This document shows, in pieces, positions 36,254 to 46,318 of a stretch of DNA of 64,000 nt; position 1 is the first letter of the stretch, and each line of letters begins with the position of its first letter. Position numbers and translations under genes: made by a program. Source of the DNA: Bdellovibrionales bacterium (GTDB lineage: Bacteria; Bdellovibrionota; Bdellovibrionia; Bdellovibrionales; JAMPXM01); the NCBI GenBank assembly GCA_016713885.1, contig JADJOF010000003.1, forward strand, positions 124,001 to 188,000, written 5' to 3'. The notes under the pieces were generated by a model that worked only from the letters and a program-made list of their open reading frames with translations, searched no databases and was not told the DNA's origin.

Positions 36254-38130
36254 TTGGAGCCACGTCCAATTGAAGAACTTCGTTCGGAAGTCGTCGATCA
36301 AATCGCTGCGGGCGAAGTGGTGGAGCGTCCAGCGCACTTGGTGAAGGAGCTTGTTGAGAACGCTCTTGATGCCGATGCGAAAGATATTGAGGTTGAATTT
36401 GATGAGGGCGGTCGCCGCGTTCGCGTGAGCGATGACGGAACGGGTATTCGACCGAGTGATTTAAAGCGCGCTTTACAGCGGCACGCGACCAGTAAAATTT
36501 CGGTTGCCGACGATCTGTGGCGGCTTTCTTCGTATGGCTTTCGTGGTGAGGCGCTGGCATCGATTGCAGCGGTGAGCCGGATTGAATTGGTCTCGCGTCC
36601 AAAGACAGAGAGTGTGGCGCACCGGGTGTCGGCCGAGTTTGGAACAATCAAAGCGATTGAACCGAGTGCAGGAAACCTCGGGACTTCGGTTCACATTGAA
36701 AGCCTTTTGAGAATGTTCCTGCCCGATTGAAATTCATGAAATCCGAGACGGCTGAGACGGCGCAGGTGAAGGCGGTGTTAAAGGCCACGGCACTTTCGCG
36801 TCCCGATGTCGGCTTTCGTTTAAAGACGAAGGGTCGTGTTGACCTGCAGTTTCCTGTCGCTTCAGGATTTCTTGCTCGCGCTAGAGGCGTGCTCGGCGTG
36901 AAGCTCTATGAGACTGCAGGAGAGTTTGAAGGTTTGAAGGTGGAGGCCGTTTTCTCAGGACCAGAGGATGTTCTAGGGAATGGCAAAGGACTGTGGTTTT
37001 TCGTGCAAGGTCGGTGGATTCAAGATCGCTCGCTTCAGGCCGCAGTCGTTGAGGCTTACCGTGGACTTTTGATGCACGGCGAGTATCCGATCGCCGCAGT
37101 CAAGATTGTGGTTCCTGACGGTGAAGTTGATGTGAATATCAGTCCGACAAAATCGGCGGTGAAGTTTCGCGATCCATCGCGGGCATTTCGCGCTGTTTCG
37201 CGGACCTTGCGTTCGGCGCTCGAACTTGCTCCGTGGATGCAGGATGGAACGCGGGGCGCGGCGACGGCGTCTGGTGCCGTACCGGCTCTGCGCGACGTGA
37301 GTGCGGTCTCGGCGGGAGTGAAGTCGGCTGTCAGTCAATATTCGAATCAGTATGCGATGGGTTCGACCGTTCGGGGCGAGGCGCGCTCGGTGAGTGAGTT
37401 TACGCGTCCCTATCGCGCAAAGACTGAAGAGTCGGAGGCGCCAGGACCGGAGCGGTCAAACGTTGAGATGACTCGTTTTCCCGGTGGGGAAGATATTTTG
37501 CCTATGGCGACCGAGTCGTCGCCAGCACTGGATCCCCACAGGGGAAAGTGGTCATCGCTCAAGGTGATTGGTCAGGCGGGACTCACATATTTGGTTTGTG
37601 AGGACGGAGACAAACTGATCTTTGTCGACCAACACGCAGCGCATGAGCGAGTGGCCTATGAGCGTTTGATGCGGGCGTGGCGCGAGGGTGGAATCGAGGC
37701 GCAGGCGCTTTTGATTCCACTTGTGATCGAGCTTGAGCCTGAAAGTTTAGAGGCGCTTTTGCTGCAGACACAGGCTTTGGCGAAGATGGGTTTTTCAATT
37801 GAGGCGATGGGGCCAAGATCGCTCGCGGTCAGCTCGTTTCCTGCGCTGTTGAAAGAGTCAGCAGTGAAGAGTGGGCTTGAGGAGCTAGCGGCACGAACAC
37901 TGGAGCGTGGTGGAAGCTTCGTCGTTGAAGAAAAAATTGGCGACGTGTTTGCGCGAATGGCCTGTCATTCGGTAGTGCGAGCGGGACAGGCGCTGGGGCT
38001 TGAGCAGATGCGCTCGCTCCTTGAGCAAATGGACGAGTTTCCTCTCTCGAGTTTCTGTCCGCACGGACGTCCCGTGTCGGTTGAGTATCCGTATGCGCGT
38101 CTTGAGCGCGATTTTGGGCGGACGGTATAG
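36254..38130 (+). CDS. mutL: DNA mismatch repair protein MutL (one frameshift)
   Basis: GHKL ATPase that links MutS to strand removal. N-terminal motifs QIAAGEVVERPAHLVKELVENALDA, DDGTGI and YGFRGEALASIAAVS are in the first frame. The frame then stops at 36730 and continues in another from about 36708; adding one T to the run in AGCCTTTTGAG gives LFENVPARLKFMK, the expected MutL sequence. The C-terminal dimerisation domain (QHAAHERVAYERL ... CHSVVRAGQ ... CPHGRPVSVEY) is present. Corrected length about 625 residues. TTG start with GAGGGGG upstream. Confidence 0.94.
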
Positions 38131-39089
38131 TGGCAGCGCCCCTTGGATTTGTGGTCGGTTCGACGGCAAGCGGGAAGTCTGACCTTGCGGTTGCGGCCGC
38201 ATTGGCGTGCGCGAAGAGCCGGCGTCCAGTGGAGATCATTTCTGCTGATAGCGTTCAGATCTATCGAGAGCTTGTGATCGGCTCGGCTAGGCCGAGTGAA
38301 CAGGATTTATCGTCAGTTCCGCATCATTTGATTGGTCATGTTTCGGTCGCCGATGACTACACAGCAGCCGATTTTGCGCGCGAGGCCACCGCTATCATTG
38401 CTCGGTCGCCGGAGACGCCGTTTTTAGTTGTCGGTGGCAGTGGTTTTTATGTCCAGGCACTGATGCGTGGGCTCTATCCGATTGAAAAAGCAAATCCGGC
38501 GGTTCGGTCTGAGCTTGAGGGACGAGCGCAAGTAGAAGGACTTGAGGCGCTTTACCGCGAGCTGCAAGCAAAAGACGCCGAGACAGCGGCGAAGATTGCC
38601 TCCCAGGACCGATACCGAATCATCCGGGCGCTTGAAATTCTGGCTGGCCTACCGACCGGCGAAACTCTAAGCCGGATTCGCCGGGAGTTTGAGGTTTCAT
38701 CAAAAGAGCATCTTGCACGGTTGTTTCCGGGCCGAGCGATTGCGACTTTTGGTTTAAAGATTGATCGCGAGCGTCTGGAGGGGCGAGCGAGACTTCGGGC
38801 AGAGTTGATGCTGCGTGAGGGGCTTGTTGCCGAGACGGAGGCGTTGAGATCGTACTGGTCGCGTCCCGTGCTTCAGTCGGTCGGGTATCGTGAGACCATC
38901 GAGCATTTGCGGGGGGAAATTCCGCTTTCTGAACTTGTTCCGGCGATTGTCAGTAGCACGCTTCGCCTAGCAAAGAAGCAGAGGACTTGGTTTAGCCGCG
39001 ATGACGCGACTCAGTGGTTCGATGCCCTGACGGAACGCGAACGGGCCGTGCAGAATTTAGCGGCATTTGCTGGCGCGAGCGAGGCCTAA
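38130..39089 (+). CDS. miaA: tRNA dimethylallyltransferase MiaA
   Basis: Adds dimethylallyl to A37 of tRNAs reading UNN codons. It has the P-loop GSTASGKSDLAVA, ISADSVQIYRELVIGSARPS, PHHLIGHV, VVGGSGFYVQAL and QDRYRIIRALEI. 319 residues, normal. The GTG start overlaps the last base of the mutL stop; mutL-miaA adjacency is widespread. Confidence 0.96.
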   Translation: MAAPLGFVVGSTASGKSDLAVAAALACAKSRRPVEIISADSVQIYRELVIGSARPSEQDLSSVPHHLIGHVSVADDYTAADFAREATAIIARSPETPFLVVGGSGFYVQALMRGLYPIEKANPAVRSELEGRAQVEGLEALYRELQAKDAETAAKIASQDRYRIIRALEILAGLPTGETLSRIRREFEVSSKEHLARLFPGRAIATFGLKIDRERLEGRARLRAELMLREGLVAETEALRSYWSRPVLQSVGYRETIEHLRGEIPLSELVPAIVSSTLRLAKKQRTWFSRDDATQWFDALTERERAVQNLAAFAGASEA

Positions 39090-39142
39090 ACATCCGAGCG
39101 TGTCGCCTTGACTCAGGCCCCGAGGACCGCGATTCTCCGATC

Positions 39143-40174
39143 ATGAAGAGTATGACTGGATTTGGCCGATCAAAACGGGCTCAGGCCGCACCGCAGACTG
39201 CGGCTCCTGCGCGCCTGTCGACTCGTGCGTCGAGCAAAGGCAGTCGCAAGACGAAAACTGCGGCAGGAATGCTCCTTCCAGAAGCTTCGATTCGATCGGT
39301 GAATGGTCGATTTCTTGAAATACGAATCCATATGCCGCGAGAGTGGACGGAGCTTGAGGGCGAAGTTCGATCGATGATTCAGCGGCGTATTGCACGTGGC
39401 ACGGTCGACGTCTATCTTAGTCGCGCAAAGCAGGCATCGACCTCGGTAAAAGTTGAGGTCGATCAGAAGCTCGCACACGAATGGATGCTGGCGTTAAAGT
39501 CGCTCGCGAAAGAGGCGGGACTGAAAACATCAGAAATTCCATTTGATGCCGTGATTCGAGCGCCCGACATTTTGAAAGTTGTTGTCGACGACCGGCTAAC
39601 GGAATCGGATCGCAAAGAGATCATGAGTGCGGTTGCTGGTGCGCTCGACTCTTTGGATCGCGAGCGTCTTCGTGAAGGAGCTGAAACTCAGCGTGAACTG
39701 TTGTCGTTGATTGGTGCGCTTGAGGTGGTCGTTAAGAAGGTGAGCGAACTTGCAGAGCAACAGCCTGATGATATTCGCGTGCGTTTGAAATCCCGTATGG
39801 ATCGTCTTGGTCAAAGTGGGCTTCAGGGCTTGAGTCCTGACGATGCGCGATTTCATCAAGAGGTGGCACTGCTCGTTGATCGCGGCGATATTCGCGAAGA
39901 GATCGCAAGACTTTCGGCCCATCTTCGGGTGTATCGCGACTTGGTCGCCGGCAAAGAGCCCGCCATTGCTGTCGCGGGCAAAAAAGGGACGCCGGCTCAA
40001 GTCGGCGATGCAGAACAGCCGATCGGTAAGACGCTGGACTTTTATGCCCAGGAGTTACTTCGCGAGGTGAACACCGTTGGTTCGAAGAGCCAGAACGCAG
40101 AGCTCACGCGAATTGTTGTTGAAGCAAAGACTCTCGTGGAAAAAATTCGCGAGCAGGTTCAGAATGTCGAGTGA
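39143..40174 (+). CDS. yicC: YicC/YloC-family endoribonuclease
   Basis: Protein of about 343 residues. It begins MKSMTGFGRS, the family hallmark, and contains IRSVNGRFLEIRIHMPREW, RIARGTVDVYLSR and the C-terminal DUF1732 part (GKTLDFYAQELLREVNTVGSKS). About 25 extra Ala/Ser/Lys-rich residues (positions 13-40) are inserted in the first beta hairpin, which is unusual. YicC proteins are reported endoribonucleases. Next to gmk, as in many genomes. Confidence 0.92.
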   Translation: MKSMTGFGRSKRAQAAPQTAAPARLSTRASSKGSRKTKTAAGMLLPEASIRSVNGRFLEIRIHMPREWTELEGEVRSMIQRRIARGTVDVYLSRAKQASTSVKVEVDQKLAHEWMLALKSLAKEAGLKTSEIPFDAVIRAPDILKVVVDDRLTESDRKEIMSAVAGALDSLDRERLREGAETQRELLSLIGALEVVVKKVSELAEQQPDDIRVRLKSRMDRLGQSGLQGLSPDDARFHQEVALLVDRGDIREEIARLSAHLRVYRDLVAGKEPAIAVAGKKGTPAQVGDAEQPIGKTLDFYAQELLREVNTVGSKSQNAELTRIVVEAKTLVEKIREQVQNVE

Positions 40175-40182
40175 GGGAAGGC

Positions 40183-40791
40183 ATGTCTAAAGTGAGCATG
40201 ATCATCGTGGCGGCACCAAGCGGCGCTGGGAAATCCAGCTTCGTTGAACGCGTCACGCGTGAGATGCCGATCCTCGTTGATACTGTGACCTACACCACGC
40301 GTGGAATGCGAGCCGGTGAGTCCGAAGGACATCCCTATCATTTTGTTTCGCACGATCGATTTGAAGAGTTGATCAAACAGAACTTTTTTGTGGAATGGGC
40401 GCGGGTTCACACGAATCTCTATGGAACTCCGCTCAATCAGCTTGAAGACGCATGGGCGGCGGGCCGGGTCGTCATTATGGACATCGATGTCCAAGGGGCT
40501 GCGACGTTTAAAAAGAAGTACCCGGATTGTGCGACGGTCTTTATCTTGCCGCCGTCGATAGACGAACTTCGGCGCCGCGTTATCAAGCGCGATGGCGGGG
40601 CTCCAAAGGACCTTGATATTCGGATGCAGAATGCGCTTCGGGAGATTGCTGAAGCCGACCCATTCGATCACCGCCTGGTGAACGCCGACTTTGAGCGCTC
40701 TTATGCTGAATTTAAGAGGCTGGTTGCACGTTTGACTGGAAGCTCGACGGAGCGGCAGAGGCCTTGCCATCACTTTTTGAGGGGTTCCTGA
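40183..40791 (+). CDS. gmk: Guanylate kinase
   Basis: Phosphorylates GMP to GDP; about 202 residues. P-loop APSGAGKSSFVERV, GMP-binding TYTTRGMRAGESEGHPYHFV, VIMDIDVQGA and the lid helix RRRVIKRDG are present. Start ATG 40183 after GGAAGG. The last 20 residues (GSSTERQRPCHHF) are not kinase-like; another frame from about 40733 reads DWKLDGAAEALPSLFEGFL to 40803, so one more single-base loss near the TTT at 40733 is possible. Confidence 0.94.
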   Translation: MSKVSMIIVAAPSGAGKSSFVERVTREMPILVDTVTYTTRGMRAGESEGHPYHFVSHDRFEELIKQNFFVEWARVHTNLYGTPLNQLEDAWAAGRVVIMDIDVQGAATFKKKYPDCATVFILPPSIDELRRRVIKRDGGAPKDLDIRMQNALREIAEADPFDHRLVNADFERSYAEFKRLVARLTGSSTERQRPCHHFLRGS

Positions 40792-40838
40792 ACGAAAGTC
40801 CTTGAACCTTAGGGGCTGGGGCGATACTTTTTCGCGCT

Positions 40839-41075
40839 ATGGCACGAGTTACCGTCGAAGATTGTCTCGATAAAGTTGAGAACCGTTTTGCTCTGGTGCT
40901 TTTGGTTGCGAAGCGCTCCAAGCAGCTCCTCAAGGGCGCAGCCGCGACTGTCTCTGGTCGTAACAACAAGTACGTTGTAACTTCACTTCGTGAAGTGGCG
41001 GCGGGCTCTGTTCGTTTTGAGGCTGTTGACGAGACCGAACAGATTGCACAGGTCGAGAAGGACCTGAATCGCTAG
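40839..41075 (+). CDS. rpoZ: RNA polymerase omega subunit
   Basis: Small RNA polymerase assembly subunit, 78 residues: MARVTVEDCLDKVENRFALVLLVAKRSKQL is the conserved omega N-terminus. Between gmk and relA/spoT, the usual neighbourhood. No obvious ribosome-binding site precedes the ATG, so a near-leaderless message is possible. Confidence 0.95.
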   Translation: MARVTVEDCLDKVENRFALVLLVAKRSKQLLKGAAATVSGRNNKYVVTSLREVAAGSVRFEAVDETEQIAQVEKDLNR

Positions 41076-41101
41076 GCTGTTCGCTTTCCGCGTTTAAATG
41101 C

Positions 41102-41113
41102 TCGAAATTTCGA
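41102..41113. repeat. 12-bp perfect palindrome upstream of relA/spoT
   Basis: TCGAAATTTCGA, 60 bases before the relA/spoT start and just upstream of AT-rich sequence. It could be an operator; no family is assigned. Confidence 0.3.
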
Positions 41114-41172
41114 CTATTCTTTAGTTTCTATCCTCCGATAAGGGGTAGAGAGAAAAGAGCAGTGCGAGGGGC

Positions 41173-43386
41173 ATGGGCGAGCACGCAGCAGCAGAACTCA
41201 TATCAGAGAAATCACCCGAATCGCTTGAGGATCTTCTCGAGAGGGTGAAAGCCTATGATCCAAGCGCCGATCTGGGATTGATCGAGCGCGCCTACACCTT
41301 TTCAGAAAAAGCTCACGAGGGACAGTTTCGACGAAGTGGCGAGCCGTATGTCACGCACCCACTGGGGGTAGCAGCGATCTTGGCCGATCTGCGCCTGGAT
41401 CCCGCAACGGTGATCACCGGGCTTTTGCACGACACAGTCGAGGATACGAAAGCCACTTTGCCCGATATTGAACGCGAGTTTGGCAAGGCCGTGGCTGAGC
41501 TTGTTGACGGTGTGACGAAAATTTCGCGAATGACGTTTCGAAACACCCACGAGAAGCAGGGCGAGAATATTCGCAAGATGATCGTGGCGATGGGTAAAGA
41601 TGTGCGCGTGGTTCTGGTGAAGCTTGCGGATCGGCTTCACAATATGCGTTCGCTTTCGCATATGCCGTACGAGAAGCAGCTCAGGATTGCTCAAGAGACT
41701 CTTGATATCTATGCGCCGCTGGCGGGCCGACTGGGTATCATGTCGATCAAGATTGAGCTTGAGGATCTCTCGCTCCGATTTTCAAAGCCCGACATGTACT
41801 ATCAGCTCGCAAGCCAAGTCGCGAAAAAGAAGACCGAGCGCGAGAAGTACATCGAGGAAGTGAAGCGGCTTTTGTCGAATGAGCTTTCGGCGCGCACCAA
41901 GATCAAGTTCGATATCTACGGTCGACCAAAGCATCTGTATTCGATCTATAAAAAGATGCAGGCGAGGCAGCTCGATTACGATCAGATTCACGACCTCTTG
42001 GCGTTTCGCGTGGTCGTTGGGTCGATCGGTGAGTGCTATGAGGTGCTGGGGCACGTGCACTCGCTCTGGAAGCCTGTACCTGGTCGGTTTAAAGATTTCA
42101 TCGCCATGCCGAAGGTGAACAACTATCAATCGCTGCACACGACGGTGATTGGCCCAGGGGCGGAGCGGATTGAAATTCAAATCCGGACCAATGACATGCA
42201 CATGGTCGCTGAGCGCGGTATCGCCGCTCACTGGAAGTACAAAGAGGGCGGGAAGCCGCTGTCGACGGATCAAAAGTTTGATTGGTTAAGAGACCTTGTG
42301 TCGCTGCATCAGCAGGTCCGAAATCATGATGAGTTTTTGGAAACTGTAAAGACGGATCTTTTTGATCGTGAAATCTATGTCTTTACGCCAAAGGGCGATG
42401 TGCGCGAGCTCCCTGATGGCGCAACACCTATCGATTTTGCGTACGCAGTTCACACGGATGTCGGGCATCACTGTTCAGGTGCGCGCATCAACGGTCGGAT
42501 TGTTCCTCTGAAAACACGACTTCGAAACGGTGACACGATTGAGGTGATGACGAATCCCAATCAAACGCCGTCGAAGGATTGGCTCAAGAACTGCGTCACC
42601 ACGCGAGCGAAATCGAAGATTCGTTGGTTTGTCACAAACGAAGAGCGTAAGCGTGCGATGGAGCTCGGGCTCGATCTGCTGGAGAAAGAGTTTGCGAAGT
42701 TCAAGGTGTCGAAGGATCGATACTTGCGACCATCGGGAGAGCTGGATCGTGTGAATCGCCATTTTAAGGCGCATGATCTTGATGACCTGCATGTTCAGAT
42801 TGGCTACGGAAAACTGACGGCGATAGAGGTGCTTCAGCAGTTTGTTCCAGACCTGAAGGTGCAAGCGCCGGCTGAAGAGGAAAAGCCAAAGAGTTTCTTA
42901 GAGAAAGTTTTTTCGAACGCAGGCAAAAAACCCAGTAAGTCGAAGTCGATTATCAAGGTCGACGGGATGGATGACTTACTTGTGCGCTTTGCTCGTTGCT
43001 GTAACCCAATTCCTGGCGACCCTATTTCAGGTTTTATCACTCGAGGGCGGGGGATTACGATTCATCGTTCGGATTGTGAGAAGGCCTTTGAGGTCGATAA
43101 CGATCGTCAGATTGACGTTGAGTGGACTGTTGATACGACGCCAGAAGGCATGAGCCGCAATGTTCGATTGCGTGTGATCAGCCAAGATATTCCGGGGCTT
43201 TTAAAGAGCATGTCAGAGGCGTTTGCTTCGCGCAGCGCGAATATTCTCAACGTTCAGGCGCGTACAACGAAAGATCGCAAGGCGGTCTGTCAGTTTGAGA
43301 TTGCCGTCCGCGACACCAATCACCTGACACAGGTGATTGCAGATCTACAGAAGATTCCGGGTATCATCGCAGTTGAGCGATTTTAA
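41173..43386 (+). CDS. spoT: Bifunctional (p)ppGpp synthetase/hydrolase
   Basis: Cytoplasmic stringent-response enzyme of 737 residues, a long RSH. The hydrolase HD domain is intact (HPLGVAAILADLR; LLHDTVEDT; KLADRLHNMRSL), the synthetase core has YGRPKHLYSIYKKM, RFKDFIAMPKVNNYQSLHT and IEIQIRT, then TGS (YVFTPKGDVRELPDGATPIDFAY), a zinc-finger-type CCNPIPGDPI region and a C-terminal ACT domain (VRLRVISQDIPGLLKSMSEAF). Both activities should be present, so it may be the only long RSH in the cell. Tail-to-tail overlap of three bases with the next gene. Confidence 0.95.
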   Translation: MGEHAAAELISEKSPESLEDLLERVKAYDPSADLGLIERAYTFSEKAHEGQFRRSGEPYVTHPLGVAAILADLRLDPATVITGLLHDTVEDTKATLPDIEREFGKAVAELVDGVTKISRMTFRNTHEKQGENIRKMIVAMGKDVRVVLVKLADRLHNMRSLSHMPYEKQLRIAQETLDIYAPLAGRLGIMSIKIELEDLSLRFSKPDMYYQLASQVAKKKTEREKYIEEVKRLLSNELSARTKIKFDIYGRPKHLYSIYKKMQARQLDYDQIHDLLAFRVVVGSIGECYEVLGHVHSLWKPVPGRFKDFIAMPKVNNYQSLHTTVIGPGAERIEIQIRTNDMHMVAERGIAAHWKYKEGGKPLSTDQKFDWLRDLVSLHQQVRNHDEFLETVKTDLFDREIYVFTPKGDVRELPDGATPIDFAYAVHTDVGHHCSGARINGRIVPLKTRLRNGDTIEVMTNPNQTPSKDWLKNCVTTRAKSKIRWFVTNEERKRAMELGLDLLEKEFAKFKVSKDRYLRPSGELDRVNRHFKAHDLDDLHVQIGYGKLTAIEVLQQFVPDLKVQAPAEEEKPKSFLEKVFSNAGKKPSKSKSIIKVDGMDDLLVRFARCCNPIPGDPISGFITRGRGITIHRSDCEKAFEVDNDRQIDVEWTVDTTPEGMSRNVRLRVISQDIPGLLKSMSEAFASRSANILNVQARTTKDRKAVCQFEIAVRDTNHLTQVIADLQKIPGIIAVERF

Positions 43387-44304
43387 AATCTAAACCCCAT
43401 TCCGGCGCGTGCCGCGATGAGAGAAGTGCTCACGTCGTTACTGGGCGGGAACATGCCGTATTCGCCAGTCAGCTGAAAGTAACTGTTGCCACTCATGACG
43501 AAGTTCATGCCGCCGCCAGCGTAAAACACGGTCGTCGATGAGATGCGGTTGACGTCGAGAATATTCGACGATTTCGAAACCGGGAAATGGAGGCCAAGCC
43601 CACCCATCGCAAAGGGTGCATGCTGCCTTCTCCGAAGTCGTACTTTAACATCAGATCGAGTGCGGCGTAGAGGATCTCTCTGTTTTGTAAGATGCGCCTT
43701 GTGCATTGAATTGTTCGGCACCAGCGCGGGCATAGAGGGAGAGGCCACCGCTCACGGGGACATCGGCGAAGCCTTTGACGCTAAATCCTGAGCCAGTCAT
43801 CGATGCCGATACGGGTGATGAGATGGTTTGTGTATCCATCGAATAGCCGCCGAGGAGACCAATGGTCATGTCTTTAAAGAGGGTGGCAGCACCTGCAGTG
43901 CGCGCTGACTTTTTCTTCTTTGTCGACTGCTCATCGCTCGCGGCATCGTCAGTGCTCGCCTGCTCATCATTGCCGTTCTCGTCTTGAGATTTTGCTTTGG
44001 ATTTTGAGGCCATGATTTCCATGCCTTCTGCGGCGTTGCCTTTCAAAACCTTCACGACGGCTTTGCCATTTTTAAATTTAACGACTTCGAGCAGTGCCTT
44101 TTTTTTGCCGCCATCCATCGCAAAAAACTTATCCCCGGCGGCAACTTTGGCTTCCGTGTCGTCAAAGACGACAATGGCTTGCTTGCCGCGTACTTTTTCA
44201 ATCGAATCGGCTTGCGCTGATCGCGAAAAGCCGAAGCTCAGGCTTGCGAGAACAGTGAAAAGAAGAAGTGTCGATCGAACGGTTGTGCTGTGTCGATGCT
44301 GCAT
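43383..44304 (-). CDS. Exported SH3-like plus barrel protein (two frameshifts)
   Basis: Signal peptide (LLLFTVLASLSFGFSRSAQA), then a beta-rich domain of about 75 residues (KQAIVVFDDTEAKVAAGDKFFAMDGGKKKALLEVV) reminiscent of an SH3/FlgT-like fold, a Lys/Asp-rich linker, then barrel strands ending GMGFRF. The first frame ends at 43651. Correcting an AG duplication near 43673 opens EILYAALDLMLKYDFGEG, and one more missing base near 43620 leads to APFAMGGLGLHFPVSKS and the true C-terminus. Architecture parallels the gene at 35347. Function unknown. Confidence 0.62.
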
Positions 44305-44353
44305 GAGTCCCTCGCTGTACCCAGTTTAGGGTGTAAGAAGGAAGTCTGCATCA

Positions 44354-44634
44354 TTATCTGGAGATCGGACGGACCAATGTCTGATGTGGGATTTGGTCGG
44401 TGGGAGCAAGGGGTCCAAGGCAAACGTGCGATTGATCGAGTAGCGTAAATTCCTCGGTACATGCAGTGGTGAGGCGCTGGCCAGATTGAGTCGCCGCACG
44501 CGAGTCGAAGGCATCGCGATCAGTATTGCGGTAGATCGAGCAGCCGGTGGTCAGGGCGAGACAGGTCGCCAGACATGTTACGACGGAAACGAGCGCCTGT
44601 GACGACGCTCGTTTTCGAAAAAGTAAGTTTGAAT
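44354..44634 (-). CDS. Probable small lipoprotein with unresolved start
   Basis: The frame ending at 44354 encodes a hydrophobic stretch and lipobox (LATCLALTTGC) then about 50 polar residues ending RPISR. This looks like a genuine lipoprotein of 85-90 residues directly after ssb. No ATG, GTG or TTG lies in frame between the ssb stop and the hydrophobic core; the zone includes a hairpin (AAACGAGCG / CGCTCGTTT), and a base error there may hide the start. The end coordinate given is approximate. Confidence 0.4.
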
Positions 44635-44645
44635 GGGTTCCGCTA

Positions 44646-45119
44646 TTAAAACGGAATGTCTTCAGATGTATCAAAGCTTGGCTCGGGGCTAAAGTCTTGG
44701 AAGCCGCCGGCATCCGCTTGCGCTGCGCGCGGACCACCAGAGGTGCGTTCGCTGTTGCCTGCATAGCCTGAATCTTGAGCGCGCTCGTTTGGGCCACCAA
44801 GGAACTGCACGGTGTTGGCAACGATTTCGGTCGAGTATTTTTTCTGACCCTGTTGATCTTCCCAAGAGCGAGTTTGTAGACGGCCTTCGACGTAAACTTG
44901 GCGGCCTTTCGCGAGATGGCGCCCGCAGATTTCAGCAAGCTTTCCCCAGACAACGATGCGATGCCACTCGGTACGCTCTTGTTTGTTGCCATCCTTATCG
45001 ACCCAGTTTTCGCTGGTCGCAACGCTGAGGCGTGAAACGGTGCCGCCGCTGCCGATTTGCTTTGTCTCCGGATCTGCACCCAGTCGACCGACGATGATGA
45101 CCTTATTAACTCCTGCCAT
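44646..45119 (-). CDS. ssb: Single-stranded DNA-binding protein
   Basis: SSB of 157 residues: OB fold with VNKVIIVGRLGADPE, WHRIVVWGKLAEIC, GRQVYVEGRLQTRSWED, a Gly/Ala/Gln linker and the acidic tip DIPF that recruits repair proteins. ATG 45119 follows GGAGG. In the leader AGAGCGC and GCGCTCT (45151-45171) form a 7-bp hairpin about 30 bases before the start, which may affect expression. No other gene is seen in the 200 bases upstream. Confidence 0.97.
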   Translation of the reverse strand: MAGVNKVIIVGRLGADPETKQIGSGGTVSRLSVATSENWVDKDGNKQERTEWHRIVVWGKLAEICGRHLAKGRQVYVEGRLQTRSWEDQQGQKKYSTEIVANTVQFLGGPNERAQDSGYAGNSERTSGGPRAAQADAGGFQDFSPEPSFDTSEDIPF

Positions 45120-45326
45120 GTTGAAATCCTCCTGCCGGCTCGTAAACTTGAGAGCGCCTGAAAAGCGCTCTGGTTGTTGCTTTCGTGTTGTTTCTGGCGC
45201 CGGATGCCAAAAAATTTGAGTCACGCTATCGAATGAGCGACAGGAGTCAAATGGGAGTCGGTGGGGTTGGGCTCAATATGCTTTGCGTTGAAAGATAAGG
45301 CCACTTGCGCTTTGCGTTATGGCTTC

Positions 45327-46318
45327 TCAAACTGAGGAGGACCCGGCTGGGGCGGCTCGGACGCGAAAAGCGTACTTGAGATTGCCGGCCTGCTCGGACT
45401 TGTACTTGTCCACCATGAGAAGCGGGAGAGCGAGTCCCGATTTTGACATTGAATCCATCAGGCTTTTGGAAACATTGAGTTCGACGCGAAGGTCGAAGGC
45501 GCCAAGGGCAGGGCGGGTGCTGGCGCCATCTTTACGAAAGGACAGACCGAGGTCGCCGCGAACTCGACCCGAGAGCGAGTCATTGGGTTTGCCGAACGCG
45601 AAATCTTCGATCAGCAGCTTGCCATCGGAAAGTTTGGCTTTGAGATCGAGAACAGCAAGTTGCAGCGATGGAGTTTGAATGGGGCCCATGCCTGGAAATG
45701 AAATCTGTGAGCTTGGAATAACCACAGCGCTGCCTTGAACAGCAACGTCAGTCTCGGGCTGCTCCTCAAAGCTTGGGTCGAGAGTTCCACTCAGTGTTGA
45801 ATTGATCTTTCCTTGTAGCCCAAGGGAAAGTAGCCCGGATTGTTTGAGAGCTTCAGAGAGGGGTGCAAGGGAAAGGTCTTGAATATCGGCCGAAATATTT
45901 TGGCGATTGGCTCCCGCCTTGGTCTTGCCGGCGCTGCTAAGGCTGGCCTTGATCGTCGATTCAAAGAAGCCGTCGGCTTCAATCGTTCCGGCTGGTGACT
46001 GTGAAAAAACCGAGAGCAGACTGGGCTTGGCGGTGAGGTGGTCGGCCGCAAGAGACGGGAGGCCTGGGGCGTCGAACTCGAAGTCTGTCAGCTCAAAGGC
46101 GATCGGGAAGCCAAAGGACAGGCCGGCCTCAGTGAAGTCAATGGCAACACCTTCGCCAAGCTGTCTTGAGAGTGTCGTGGCGACAACTGAACGCAAATCG
46201 CCATAGGGGAAAATCAAAAAGGTAAGGGCGAGTGCGATACCCGGAATGAGCAGGATCTTTCCGATATGGCGAAGTGCGAACTGCCAGCCTGATTTGATGG
46301 CTCGAGAATATCGTTCAT
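45327..46318 (-). CDS. gspN: Type II secretion protein GspN (start unresolved)
   Basis: Last gene of the gsp cluster. One N-terminal membrane helix (ILLIPGIALALTFLIF), then about 280 residues of AsmA-like periplasmic beta structure (FELTDFEFDAPGLPSL) and a C-terminal LKYAFRV, matching deltaproteobacterial GspN. ATG 46318 overlaps the gspM stop (ATGA) but is in a different frame from the body; one added base near 46303 gives MNDILEAIKSGWQFALRHIG. Otherwise the only in-frame start is ATG 46367, 50 bases inside gspM. I favour 46318 with an indel. Confidence 0.75.

Noticed and set aside
36973..37338. Minus-strand frames inside mutL and similar plus-strand frames inside mrdA
   Set aside because: All are shadows without start-site signals or recognisable protein features.
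44354..45079. A 241-codon frame running through ssb
   Set aside because: Its first two thirds are the out-of-frame reading of ssb; only the last 90 codons look like a gene and are listed separately.
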